NCBI GenBank assembly: GCA_002780065.1
Contig: PEWQ01000193.1
Span: forward strand, 14,514-27,762
Length of the DNA: 13,249 bases
Direction: 5' to 3'
Source: Candidatus Hydrogenedentes bacterium CG07_land_8_20_14_0_80_42_17
GTDB taxonomy: Bacteria > UBA8481
The notes below the pieces were generated by a model that saw nothing but the letters and a program-made list of their open reading frames with translations, had not been told where the DNA came from and made no database searches. Positions 7,019 through 13,249 of this stretch are shown in pieces (position 1 is the stretch's first letter; each line of letters opens with the position of its first letter). A program made the position numbers and the translations under genes.

Positions 7019-7846
7019 TCTAGCTTTTGTAACTGCGGATGGAGAGACTCCGAAGAATCTTCCTATGGCAGAAGTGTTATATCCGTATTCGTAGAGAATA
7101 GACATAGCTTGTTTTCGAACGGCTACAACAGGACGATAAAAGATTCTTTTTTTTAGTAATGTTGGATCTATTCCTGCACGTTGGGCGCATTCTTCTGCGA
7201 CTTGTGTCATGGAAGGCCTTCCTCGGAATTCTCGCAATTGAGTTGTCGATCGCCCGTTTTTTCGCCGCTCTACGCCACCGTGATAGTGTTCGTTCAACCT
7301 TATTTCTATTTCAGGTACTGCTTCTTCTATGAGATTAAGATATCGTTTAGCCCCAGATGAGCCCTCAAATTCAGGTACTCGTTTCTCTGTTCCAAGCCTA
7401 TGCTCTCCTGTGCGATAGAATTGATCGCTAGACCAACGCCAAGTCTTTGGAGAGGAAGATAGATGTGCCCTGACTGGATTCTGATGAATGTAGCGGACCA
7501 GGTTATCGAGATAGGATTCCGACGAGACTCGAAATGAATTATAACGTCCCTGAAAAAGATGCCCGCTCCGATTATATTTTTTGTTGAAATAAATGCTGTA
7601 TCTTGTATGTAGAGTATGCATATGACGTGATAGTGGCTCGCGTCCTCGAAGAAGTAAGAGGTGGATGTGATTAGGCATGAGACAGTAGGAACCGATACGG
7701 ATGTCGAATCGCGCTGAAGCCTCTGCAAGGTAGCCTAAATAAGTGATGAAATCATCGTTGTCGAGAAAAATAAGGTGTTTTTCATTTCCGCGAGCGACAA
7801 CATGATACCATTGGTCTTGCAAATCCACTCTTAGTAGCCTTGCCAT
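7010..7846 (-). CDS. REP-associated tyrosine transposase (Y1_Tnp/HUH, RAYT)
   Basis: This is a single-strand DNA transposase of the HUH superfamily. It nicks with one tyrosine and uses a histidine pair to bind the metal. In the 278 residues the HUH motif is H60-I-H62 in MPNHIHLLLL. The probable nucleophile is Y119 in YLDNLVRYIHQNPVRA, a very typical RAYT segment, preceded by RSGHLFQGRY. The N-terminal YHVVARGNEK is also typical. The C-terminus (about 225-278) resembles the helix-turn-helix of the DnaA DNA-binding domain (SAIGRFFGVSPSAVTKA) often fused to such transposases. The gene looks intact, starting at ATG 7846 and ending in the left inverted repeat. Related proteins handle dispersed palindromes; whether this one is still active is unknown. 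Confidence 0.93.
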   Translation of the reverse strand: MARLLRVDLQDQWYHVVARGNEKHLIFLDNDDFITYLGYLAEASARFDIRIGSYCLMPNHIHLLLLRGREPLSRHMHTLHTRYSIYFNKKYNRSGHLFQGRYNSFRVSSESYLDNLVRYIHQNPVRAHLSSSPKTWRWSSDQFYRTGEHRLGTEKRVPEFEGSSGAKRYLNLIEEAVPEIEIRLNEHYHGGVERRKNGRSTTQLREFRGRPSMTQVAEECAQRAGIDPTLLKKRIFYRPVVAVRKQAMSILYEYGYNTSAIGRFFGVSPSAVTKARKK

Positions 7847-7875
7847 TGTCTTGGGCTATCGGTATGAAAAAACCG

Positions 7876-7904
7876 AAAAAGTAAAAAAGTTCAAGCCTGA
7901 CCCC
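7876..7904 (-). repeat. Right terminal inverted repeat of the RAYT element
   Basis: On the minus strand these 29 bases start GGGGTCAGGCTTGAAC and are identical to the left repeat at 6990-7018. They lie upstream of the transposase start, 29 bases beyond its ATG, so they may also be part of its leader or promoter region. The outer two bases overlap a tandem 9-base repeat at 7903-7920. Confidence 0.9.
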
Positions 7905-7920
7905 ATCATTACCATCATTA
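7903..7920. repeat. Tandem 9-base repeat at the element/pilus-gene junction
   Basis: CCATCATTA occurs twice in a row (7903-7911 and 7912-7920). The first copy takes its first two bases from the right inverted repeat, and the second contains the stop codon of the TadG-like gene. It could be an insertion footprint or a chance slippage product. Confidence 0.6.
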
Positions 7921-9372
7921 CTTCTGCAACCAGACGGTTGGAGTTGAATAGCGCGGCGGAGATGATTCAGGAGAATTGGTAATTGGAAAGTCGTCGGATA
8001 AAGCGGCATCGTAGTAAATTTGGAAATTATTGTTAGTGCTTGTGATCGAACCGCAAATAACCGATCCTTTCACAAATCCGTTTCCGCTTGCATCGTAATT
8101 TCCATCAGTGCCTTCATCGTTCGCATTATAGTTATTAAAATTTCCGCCCCAGTTGACTCTGCCAGGCGTATACACAGTGCCATACCAACAGGTTTGGTTG
8201 CCTTGAATATCAATTGCAGTTTGATCAGCTGTGTAGCTGGCTCCGGCATAAACTGCCAGCCCTGCATTATCCTTCCCTTCAATTGCAACCAGATTTGGGT
8301 CGGCATTGTCTGCATAAAGCCCGTGAAGCTCAGTATTGTTGTTTGTAGCCGGTACAGAAATTGTTCCTGAAACCTGAAAAGAGCCAAGCCAGTATTTTCC
8401 TTGAGTATTTGGAAGATTTATGTCGAGGCTTCCGTTAACTTTTACGTCCACACCGTTGCCCCATGTGGCTGTTTGAGACGAAGAAGCGGCTGTGACGTTA
8501 GAATTATCCGTTGTGATTATGAATTTAGAACCATCCCATCTGCATGTCACATCTACTCCGCTTGCGCTTTTTACCGGCTGACCATTTGTGCCGAGTAGCG
8601 AAGCTCCTGCTCCTCCATAACGAGCGATATCTGCGGGATTGTCTTTGTCGAGATAGACATCATTTACAAACTTATCTGCATCAATTTCGGGCCAGGGCTC
8701 AGCCGCAACACCATCTTGAACAGCAATGCCGCCGCCGCCTGCACTGCTTCCAGCCTCAAATGAGCCCACAATGGTATTTTGAGGGCTATTTGAAATCGTG
8801 ATACTACCGTTGATGTGAACATCTCCTTTAAAATAAAGGTTGTTTCCGTCTAATCCGGATAAGAATGAACCGACGTTTGTATCGCCGACAAAGAGAGCGT
8901 AACTACCGCCCGGAGGATTACTCAAATCGCCGTCTCCGTAAATTGTTTTTGAGGAAGTGTCCCACGCCGCGACTGCGATTGCATATCGAGTGATTCCGTA
9001 AAGCTCATTGCCTACAAGCCACGTGGGCATAATGACCGGGTCCCATGCTCCTGTCACAAGAACACCGACCGTTCCGGAACGATCTTCATCTGATACTGTG
9101 ATTTGAATATCGGAATCATAAGGAACGTAACCTGCGGAATGCTGTTGAATGTATTCTATGCACGCCTGTCTTGCTTTCGCTGAATCCGGCATCATGTCGG
9201 CTCCGGCAAGAGCCGCGGAATCGGCGACATCCTGTGCGGTTTGCTCGAGCATGAACTTTCTGCTGATATCGACTGTAAGTCCTGCGGTGACCATGAGCAC
9301 GACCAATATGAATGCGGCAAGAACGAGATACGACCCGGATTCTTTTTTTGTTTTTACTATTCTTGTATACAT
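7918..9372 (-). CDS. TadG-like pilus protein with beta-rich DUF7305-like passenger
   Basis: The 484-residue protein has a TadE/G-type N-terminus. A basic end (MYTRIVKTKK) precedes ESG, then the hydrophobic helix SYLVLAAFILVVLMVTAGLT (about 14-33), then the conserved VDISRKFMLEQTAQDVADSA and ALAGA. This is the Flp pilus-assembly TadG-like domain. Residues 150-484 are a Gly/Asn/Ser-rich, beta-strand-patterned exported region. Repeating motifs include YFKGDVHINGSITI and VDVKVNGSLDI, and near the end YGTVYTPGRVNWGGN and FVKGSVICGSITS. The final DAALSDDFP resembles DUF7305-type passengers of PilX-like proteins. Ribosome site GAGGAGGGG lies about 7 bases before ATG 9372. It follows two TadE-like genes with 17 bases between, and is a probable minor pilin or tip protein of a tight-adherence appendage. 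The assembly ATPase and peptidase are not in the window. Confidence 0.8.
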   Translation of the reverse strand: MYTRIVKTKKESGSYLVLAAFILVVLMVTAGLTVDISRKFMLEQTAQDVADSAALAGADMMPDSAKARQACIEYIQQHSAGYVPYDSDIQITVSDEDRSGTVGVLVTGAWDPVIMPTWLVGNELYGITRYAIAVAAWDTSSKTIYGDGDLSNPPGGSYALFVGDTNVGSFLSGLDGNNLYFKGDVHINGSITISNSPQNTIVGSFEAGSSAGGGGIAVQDGVAAEPWPEIDADKFVNDVYLDKDNPADIARYGGAGASLLGTNGQPVKSASGVDVTCRWDGSKFIITTDNSNVTAASSSQTATWGNGVDVKVNGSLDINLPNTQGKYWLGSFQVSGTISVPATNNNTELHGLYADNADPNLVAIEGKDNAGLAVYAGASYTADQTAIDIQGNQTCWYGTVYTPGRVNWGGNFNNYNANDEGTDGNYDASGNGFVKGSVICGSITSTNNNFQIYYDAALSDDFPITNSPESSPPRYSTPTVWLQK

Positions 9373-9389
9373 ACTATTTCCCCTCCTCG

Positions 9390-10184
9390 TTATAGTGAGA
9401 TTGGATTTCCGCCTAAATTCGGATGGCGGATCATATTTTGTCCTGAGCCTGCATCATAAATATCCAGGGTGTAATCGTTATCGTAGTCATACATTGAAAA
9501 TCCGGATTCAGCAGTGTCGGGGACGGCATCGTTATCAATATCATACGCCAGTTTGTCGGAAACACCACCGGAATCAGTATGACATAAAGCTGTGTAAGTG
9601 CCTTCGCGCGGCAGAAATAATTCAGGTTCGTAAAGATCGACTAAGCCGTCATGGTCTTCGTCGTTTCTCACCATTACAGCCTGGCTTGCGCTAAGCGGCA
9701 TAGTGACTAGAATAACCGGAGTGGCTCCAAAATATGGAGAGACATATCCTATTTTGTAATTCAATGAGAGTCTGACGTTCAATCCCTGAGCGCGCCAGAT
9801 GTATGCCGCGCGTCTTCTGGTTGATGCGTTGTATGTTCCCGGAGAAAATTGATCGTCGCTTACTAATGGAGCGATATCGTATTCGCCTCCAGGTGTTTTT
9901 GCCCAGACCTCCAATGCAAAATCTGAAACTTGGTGTTCCATGAAGACGGATTTCAATAGATGCTCATCTACTGCGGTTATCACATTGATTATCTCTTCAT
10001 CTGTCGCTCCGAGCGATGCAAGCCACACAGCCTGCTTCAAAGAATTTGAAACCATGTTTACGTTGTAATATAGAATTCCTGTTTCGTAAACCATCATGCC
10101 TATGAACATGAACAATAGGACGACAAATATTATTTCGATCAATGCCTGTCCGAATTTGGTTCTTTTACCTTTTCTAATTATCAT
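9390..10184 (-). CDS. TadE-like pseudopilin with DxDxDG calcium-type motifs, copy 2
   Basis: The 264 residues begin with a basic end and the prepilin-like site KFG/QALIEI (Gly12 then Gln13, Glu17 at +5). A membrane helix follows (about 15-40) and then the TadE domain. The C-terminal part carries acidic calcium-binding-type loops: D175-E-D177-H-D179-G180, D215-I-D217-N-D219 and D233-Y-D235-N-D237. These resemble thrombospondin type 3 repeats. The first follows the stretch AVMVRND, matching VIQRND in the paralogue upstream, so the two genes probably arose by tandem duplication. Its length exceeds the usual TadE of about 150-200 residues because of this added region. The start ATG 10184 overlaps the previous gene by 11 bases, with GGGAAG upstream. 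It is probably a processed minor pilin whose exposed part binds calcium; binding is inferred. Confidence 0.78.
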   Translation of the reverse strand: MIIRKGKRTKFGQALIEIIFVVLLFMFIGMMVYETGILYYNVNMVSNSLKQAVWLASLGATDEEIINVITAVDEHLLKSVFMEHQVSDFALEVWAKTPGGEYDIAPLVSDDQFSPGTYNASTRRRAAYIWRAQGLNVRLSLNYKIGYVSPYFGATPVILVTMPLSASQAVMVRNDEDHDGLVDLYEPELFLPREGTYTALCHTDSGGVSDKLAYDIDNDAVPDTAESGFSMYDYDNDYTLDIYDAGSGQNMIRHPNLGGNPISL

Positions 10185-11013
10185 ATCGGTCTTCCCAACC
10201 GTTATTGTTTTTGTCGTAAGACAAGTCGACCATGATAGGTATTGCTATGTATCCTGAATATGTTCTTGGAATTTTTTGAGGCCTGAAGAGATATGGTCCC
10301 GAGTCATAAGAACCGTCGGAAAGAATGTGAATAATTCGAGCACAGAATTTTCCGTCGCTGAGTTTCGTTACTACCTTCGCTCCGGCACCGGTATCAAGAG
10401 TATATGCCGCTCCGTTGTAAAGTAGTATTCCTGTATCGGTTAGGTTTGTTCTGCCGTCATTGTCCCAATCAGGGTCGCTTGAATCTGGAATACCGTCGTT
10501 GTCATGATCATTCTGCCTCGAATCGGCTTTTGCATTGGCAGTCACTGTATCGTAGAATCCATCGCGGTCGTTGTCATTGCGCTGAATTACGTAGAGTCTT
10601 GAACGAATCGGAAAAGTGCCTTCTATCGCGGACATTGCGAGAAACGAAAACCCTGTTCTGTATCCGATATTGACTTCTATTTCAGTTCCTTCGATTCGTT
10701 CGAACTGATTGTTGGGAGTTATAAAAGTTTCTGTATCGAAATCTATAGCAGAGACCATGAACGGAGATGCAAAGAATTGGCTTGCAAAACGGTCGTAGAT
10801 TACGGTGGCGACATCACTGTTTGAGGCTCCAACAGCGGCAAGCCTTGCGGCCTCCCATGTGGCTCGTTGTCCGAGATTGAAGTTGTAAGCAATCAACATC
10901 AAGTTTATTACGGCAAGAATAATGAATATAAAAAAGATGAAGGTCAATCCGAATTCAACCATGTACTGACCGCTCTTCTTTTTAGAAATTAATTTATTTT
11001 CTACATCCCTCAT
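10174..11013 (-). CDS. TadE-like pseudopilin with DxDxDG calcium-type motifs, copy 1
   Basis: The 279 residues start with a lysine-rich end (KLISKKKSG) and a prepilin-like cleavage site, Gly15/Gln16 in SGQYMVEF with Glu20 at +5. This is the pattern that TadV-type prepilin peptidases cut in Flp/TadE proteins. A hydrophobic helix follows (about 22-46) and then the TadE domain with GQRATWEAARLAA. From residue 147 there are acidic loops D147-N-D149-R-D151-G152, D169-H-D171-N-D173-G174 and D182-W-D184-N-D186-G187, and a last D267-KNNNG-WED near the C-terminus. These are thrombospondin type 3 or calcium-loop motifs and suggest a Ca-stabilised exported domain. It is the first gene of a minus-strand cluster of three. 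No clear ribosome site precedes ATG 11013. Confidence 0.8.
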   Translation of the reverse strand: MRDVENKLISKKKSGQYMVEFGLTFIFFIFIILAVINLMLIAYNFNLGQRATWEAARLAAVGASNSDVATVIYDRFASQFFASPFMVSAIDFDTETFITPNNQFERIEGTEIEVNIGYRTGFSFLAMSAIEGTFPIRSRLYVIQRNDNDRDGFYDTVTANAKADSRQNDHDNDGIPDSSDPDWDNDGRTNLTDTGILLYNGAAYTLDTGAGAKVVTKLSDGKFCARIIHILSDGSYDSGPYLFRPQKIPRTYSGYIAIPIMVDLSYDKNNNGWEDRYDN

Positions 11014-11021
11014 AACACAAT

Positions 11022-11049
11022 TCTATAACTATTAAGAGCAACATATCAA
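11022..11049 (-). promoter_or_regulatory. Candidate sigma-70 promoter of the TadE-TadE-TadG cluster
   Basis: On the minus strand TTGATA (11049-11044) and TATAGA (11027-11022) are 16 bases apart. A start of transcription 6-8 bases further on would fall at or next to the ATG at 11013, implying a very short or absent leader, in line with the missing ribosome site. AT-rich DNA makes chance matches likely, so this is only a candidate. Confidence 0.3.
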
Positions 11050-11109
11050 TAAAACTGTAAAAAGAAATACAACTTATTTAGTTTAGCGGTTCAGGATAGT
11101 TTTTCACTC

Positions 11110-11181
<72 letters not shown>

Positions 11182-11190
11182 ATGAAAGAA

Positions 11191-11218
11191 ATGATACATA
11201 CATTTTTTTTCAAATCAA
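11191..11218 (-). promoter_or_regulatory. Candidate promoter of the initiator tRNA gene
   Basis: On the minus strand TTGATT (11218-11213) and TATCAT (11196-11191) are separated by 16 bases that include an A8 run. This would start transcription shortly before the tRNA 5' end at 11181. The match is moderate. Confidence 0.35.
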
Positions 11219-11232
11219 GGGGATTCGTAATT

Positions 11233-11457
11233 TTATTTTAAGAGATACAGCCAAATACCGGATAAAAGCAATGTTGCAACAGTTATTGGTATTCCGCTTC
11301 GAGCATGCTCTTCCCAATCTATATCTACTCCATTGAATGATAGATTTAAGGATTGTCTGATGAGCATGTTTTGAGGATTACCTATTAGAGTCGCTACAGA
11401 GCCTACAACCGAGCAATAAACTAATTTAAAAAAATGTAAATTTCGTATAGAAATGTT
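11233..11457 (-). pseudogene. Remnant of an ArsB/NhaD-type (ion transporter superfamily) permease
   Basis: The minus-strand frame is open for 74 codons between TAG (11460-11458) and TAA (11235-11233), with no good start codon or ribosome site. It contains GSVATLIGNPQNMLI, nearly identical to the signature loop of ArsB/NhaD/YbiR-type transporters (commonly NIGSVATLIGNPQN). A polar stretch follows, then a hydrophobic end, IPITVATLLLSGIWLYLL, like the next membrane helix. Complete members are about 400-450 residues with some ten or more helices; only one loop and about two helices remain. It is therefore a decayed, truncated copy, lying between the tRNA gene and the divergent hydrolase gene. What remains of this 329-base gap (11182-11510) is AT-rich sequence with promoter-like patches. 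Confidence 0.7.
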
Positions 11458-11510
11458 CTAATATTAAATGTCACTAAAATTCTCAAAAAAGACGATAATT
11501 AGATAGCCTT

Positions 11511-12686
11511 ATGGATCTATCACGTTTCAAACAAACGCCTGAAGAGCGGCGAAAAAATAAAGAATCTTTAATAGAGATGCTTCAAGAGAAAGTCGAAATA
11601 ATTTCTCATAAATTATCTGAGAAGAGAAGAACGATTTCGGTATTTGCTTTTATTTTCATTTCACTTATATCTTTCGTCATCTTCTCTCTTGTCACGGCAG
11701 GTGGATTCGCAGGCTCGGCCGAAGCAGTACTGAATCTTCCCAATCCTCCGCGGCTTCTTGCAAACAGAAATTACGAGAGATATTGCAATGGACCTGGTTG
11801 GAGAGCTCCAATGTCAATAACACTTTCTAGTCCAAACTATCCTGACATTGAAGGTAGAAGAATCGATTGGAATAAAGTATCCGGCAGAATAAACAACACG
11901 ATTGCTCAAAAAAGAGGAGTGCGAATCGGATTTGTAATTAAAGATTTAAAAACGGGAAGAACTCTTTTAAGAAATGAAAATGCGAGGTTTGCTTCCGCAT
12001 CGCTTGTAAAAATTCCGCTTCTTATTACTTTGTATCGCGATATAACAGACGGAAAAATCAAAGTTCTTCAAGGCGCATATTATTCGGAAAAGCTTAGAGC
12101 CAGCGGTTCCGGCAGATTGAAATCAGAACCGGCAAATCGTAGAATTAATCTCCGAGATCTAGTATTCCTCATGCTACAGCACAGTGATAATACCGCAACG
12201 AACATTCTCGCAGATCTCGTCGGCTATGACCATGTAACAAGGTATTGCCGCACAATGGGCTGGCGAAACACAAACTTCGTTAGACCGGTTATGGCTCTTG
12301 AACTCCGAGCAAAAGGCATTGAAAACTGGACAACACCAAAAGAATTCTCTGAGATTATAGAAAAAATATTTAGAGGCTCGATGATTTCACAAGAGGCATC
12401 GCGCGAAATGATTCAGTTCATGACAAATCCTCCCATTGATGACCGTCTTCCAAGATATCTTCCGCCGAGAATAGACATAGTCCACAAAACAGGGCTCATC
12501 TACGATAACGCGCATGATGTCGGAATCATTTATCTTCCCGGCGACCAAGCTGTTCTAGTATCGGCATTTGCAGACAATATCGGAACGAATTACATGACTG
12601 CCAAAGAGACGATAGCTTCTATCGCAAGAATTATTTACGAGGAAGCGACTCCGCCGTCTCTTTGGGAACCCGGTCGAAGACATTAA
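11511..12686 (+). CDS. Membrane-anchored serine hydrolase of the class A beta-lactamase fold
   Basis: The 391-residue protein has a charged cytoplasmic N-terminus of about 42 residues and one membrane helix (about 43-65). A Pro/Asn-rich linker leads to an exported catalytic domain (about 125-380). The three motifs of penicillin-recognising serine enzymes are present: SLVK (nucleophile Ser164, Lys167), SDN (225-227) and KTG (326-328). The omega-loop region reads MALELRAKGIENWTTPKEF. It keeps the TTP element but lacks a clear ExxLN, which carries the deacylating Glu of true class A lactamases, so hydrolysis of beta-lactams is uncertain. A peptidoglycan-related or amidase role is also possible. 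No good ribosome site precedes ATG 11511; the frame and domain plan support this start, though a shorter form from ATG 11577 is possible. It converges on trmFO. Confidence 0.88.
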   Translation: MDLSRFKQTPEERRKNKESLIEMLQEKVEIISHKLSEKRRTISVFAFIFISLISFVIFSLVTAGGFAGSAEAVLNLPNPPRLLANRNYERYCNGPGWRAPMSITLSSPNYPDIEGRRIDWNKVSGRINNTIAQKRGVRIGFVIKDLKTGRTLLRNENARFASASLVKIPLLITLYRDITDGKIKVLQGAYYSEKLRASGSGRLKSEPANRRINLRDLVFLMLQHSDNTATNILADLVGYDHVTRYCRTMGWRNTNFVRPVMALELRAKGIENWTTPKEFSEIIEKIFRGSMISQEASREMIQFMTNPPIDDRLPRYLPPRIDIVHKTGLIYDNAHDVGIIYLPGDQAVLVSAFADNIGTNYMTAKETIASIARIIYEEATPPSLWEPGRRH

Positions 12687-12692
12687 TTAAAG

Positions 12693-12726
12693 AACTGTTG
12701 ATTTAAATTTTAGTAAAGAAACAGTT
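12693..12726. terminator. Weak candidate terminator between convergent genes
   Basis: AACTGTT (12693-12699) and AACAGTT (12720-12726) can form a 7-bp stem with a 20-base loop. A T-rich run follows on the plus strand. It lies between the ends of the hydrolase and trmFO genes. The large loop and AT-rich stem make it a poor match to an efficient intrinsic terminator. Confidence 0.25.
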
Positions 12727-13249
12727 TATTTTTCTAATATTTCTCTTTTCCATTTCTTCAGAGATTCTCTGCTCCGTTCAGCAAGCAATTGTTTTTTTTC
12801 GCCTTTTGATATCTTGATATTCAGTTCCGATACAACTCCCCAATTTGCTTTCATTGGTTGAAATTTAAGCTTTGAAGGTGCTGTAATATATCGTATGAGT
12901 CCTCCTATTATTGTTTCTTCAGGTAAAGGACGGAAATTTTTCGAAATGGTTGAAATGCCGGCAACAATACCGCTCGCCGCAGATTCAATATAGCCTTCAA
13001 CCCCTGAAAGCTGACCTGCAATTTTAATTCGTGGCTCTATTTTTATTGAGAGGTCAGCGGAGAGAAAATTTTGCGAATCTATAAAAGTGTTTCTGTGAGC
13101 CGAACCGTAACGAATAAAAGATGCGTTTGCAAACGCCGGTATCATTCTAAAAATTCTGTCTTGCTCCGCAATTTTCAGCCGCGTTTGAAAGCCGACAAGG
13201 TTGTAAAGCACTCCACTCATATTCTCACGCCGTAATTGGATTACTGCAT
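12726..13249 (-). CDS. trmFO: TrmFO, folate/FAD-dependent tRNA (uracil-54-C5) methyltransferase, C-terminal part
   Basis: TrmFO makes 5-methyluridine at position 54 in the T loop of tRNAs, using methylenetetrahydrofolate and FAD. The frame is open to the window edge, so the gene is cut at its 5' side. About 174 of the usual 430-450 residues are visible. The first visible codons read AVIQLRREN and continue into GVLYNLVGFQTRLKIAEQDR, a conserved TrmFO segment. Further matches are RYGSAHRNTFIDS, AGQLSGVEGYIESAASG, GGLIRYIT and FQPMKANWG. The Met encoded at 13220 is internal, not a start. TrmFO replaces the SAM-dependent TrmA in many Firmicutes and other lineages, so its presence is weak taxonomic evidence. 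Confidence 0.95.
   Translation of the reverse strand, partial: AVIQLRRENMSGVLYNLVGFQTRLKIAEQDRIFRMIPAFANASFIRYGSAHRNTFIDSQNFLSADLSIKIEPRIKIAGQLSGVEGYIESAASGIVAGISTISKNFRPLPEETIIGGLIRYITAPSKLKFQPMKANWGVVSELNIKISKGEKKQLLAERSRESLKKWKREILEK

Larger units (their letters stand above)
6990..7904 (-). mobile_element. RAYT-type (Y1 transposase) element with 29-bp perfect terminal inverted repeats
   Basis: A 915-base unit is bounded by identical inverted repeats at 6990-7018 and 7876-7904, each beginning GGGGTCAGGCTTGAAC inward from the outer edge. It carries one transposase gene whose stop codon lies in the left repeat. The element sits between two convergent genes and overlaps the end of the second HEAT gene. 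Classical IS200/IS605 elements lack such terminal inverted repeats, whereas REP-associated transposases are flanked by inverted palindromic repeats, so this fits the RAYT type. No target duplication is evident. I recall GGGGTCAGG-type flanks around other RAYT genes, but have not checked that here. Confidence 0.8.

Noticed and set aside
7327-7728. Second minus-strand open frame of 133 codons inside the transposase region
   Set aside because: It is a frame-shifted shadow of the RAYT gene, which carries all the expected motifs in its own frame.
8020-9694. Several plus-strand open frames (8020-8370, 8401-8598, 8544-8801, 9149-9694) opposite the pilus genes
   Set aside because: They are antisense to the TadG- and TadE-like genes, lack ribosome sites and recognisable domains, and have compositions expected of antisense frames.
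11511-12686. Antibiotic-resistance beta-lactamase
   Set aside because: The ExxLN motif needed for efficient deacylation is not clear, and the membrane anchor with its cytoplasmic tail is atypical, so I call it a serine hydrolase of that fold only.

Overview
The window looks like chromosomal DNA from a flagellated, appendage-bearing bacterium of moderate to low GC. The plus-strand cluster of sigma-28 factor, FapA, a small acidic protein and a SwrB-like protein has the order I associate with flagellar loci of Clostridia, Thermotogae and spirochaetes. TadE/TadG-like pseudopilins, PilZ and HEAT-repeat proteins, and a folate-dependent TrmFO fit a deep-branching or candidate-phylum lineage. Riflebacteria is one guess, but the window alone does not settle the taxonomy.

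Bases 1-5251 (plus strand) read as one tightly packed transcription unit. It holds the end of a membrane protein, then fliA, fapA, a 103-residue acidic protein, a SwrB-like membrane protein, yebC, ruvC and a zinc-ribbon/PilZ protein. Most junctions are ATGA overlaps or gaps of 1-46 bases. The unit joins late-flagellar regulation and assembly to translation (YebC), Holliday-junction resolution (RuvC) and a probable c-di-GMP receptor. A 100-base gap with a short palindrome follows. Two paralogous membrane-anchored HEAT-repeat proteins come next (5352-7003).

Bases 6990-7904 are a mobile element of the REP-associated tyrosine transposase (RAYT/Y1) type, bounded by perfect 29-bp inverted repeats. 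Its left end supplies the last residues and the stop codon of the second HEAT gene. Its right end lies 13 bases from the stop codon of the convergent pilus gene.

Bases 7918-11013 (minus strand) are a three-gene cluster of two TadE-like pseudopilins and one TadG-like pseudopilin. Both TadE proteins carry calcium-binding-type DxDxDG motifs, and the TadG protein carries a beta-rich passenger. Upstream on the same strand lies an initiator tRNA-fMet gene (11110-11181). Further upstream is a gene remnant of an ArsB/NhaD-type ion transporter (11233-11457), which occupies most of the only sizeable intergenic stretch.

Bases 11511-12686 (plus strand) encode a membrane-anchored penicillin-recognising serine hydrolase with a class A beta-lactamase-type active site. 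The right edge holds the C-terminal part of TrmFO on the minus strand (12726 to the window end). I see no CRISPR array, rRNA or prophage. The least explained parts are the Ca-motif TadE pair, the paired HEAT proteins, the zinc-ribbon/PilZ fusion and the element that rewrote a neighbouring gene's end.
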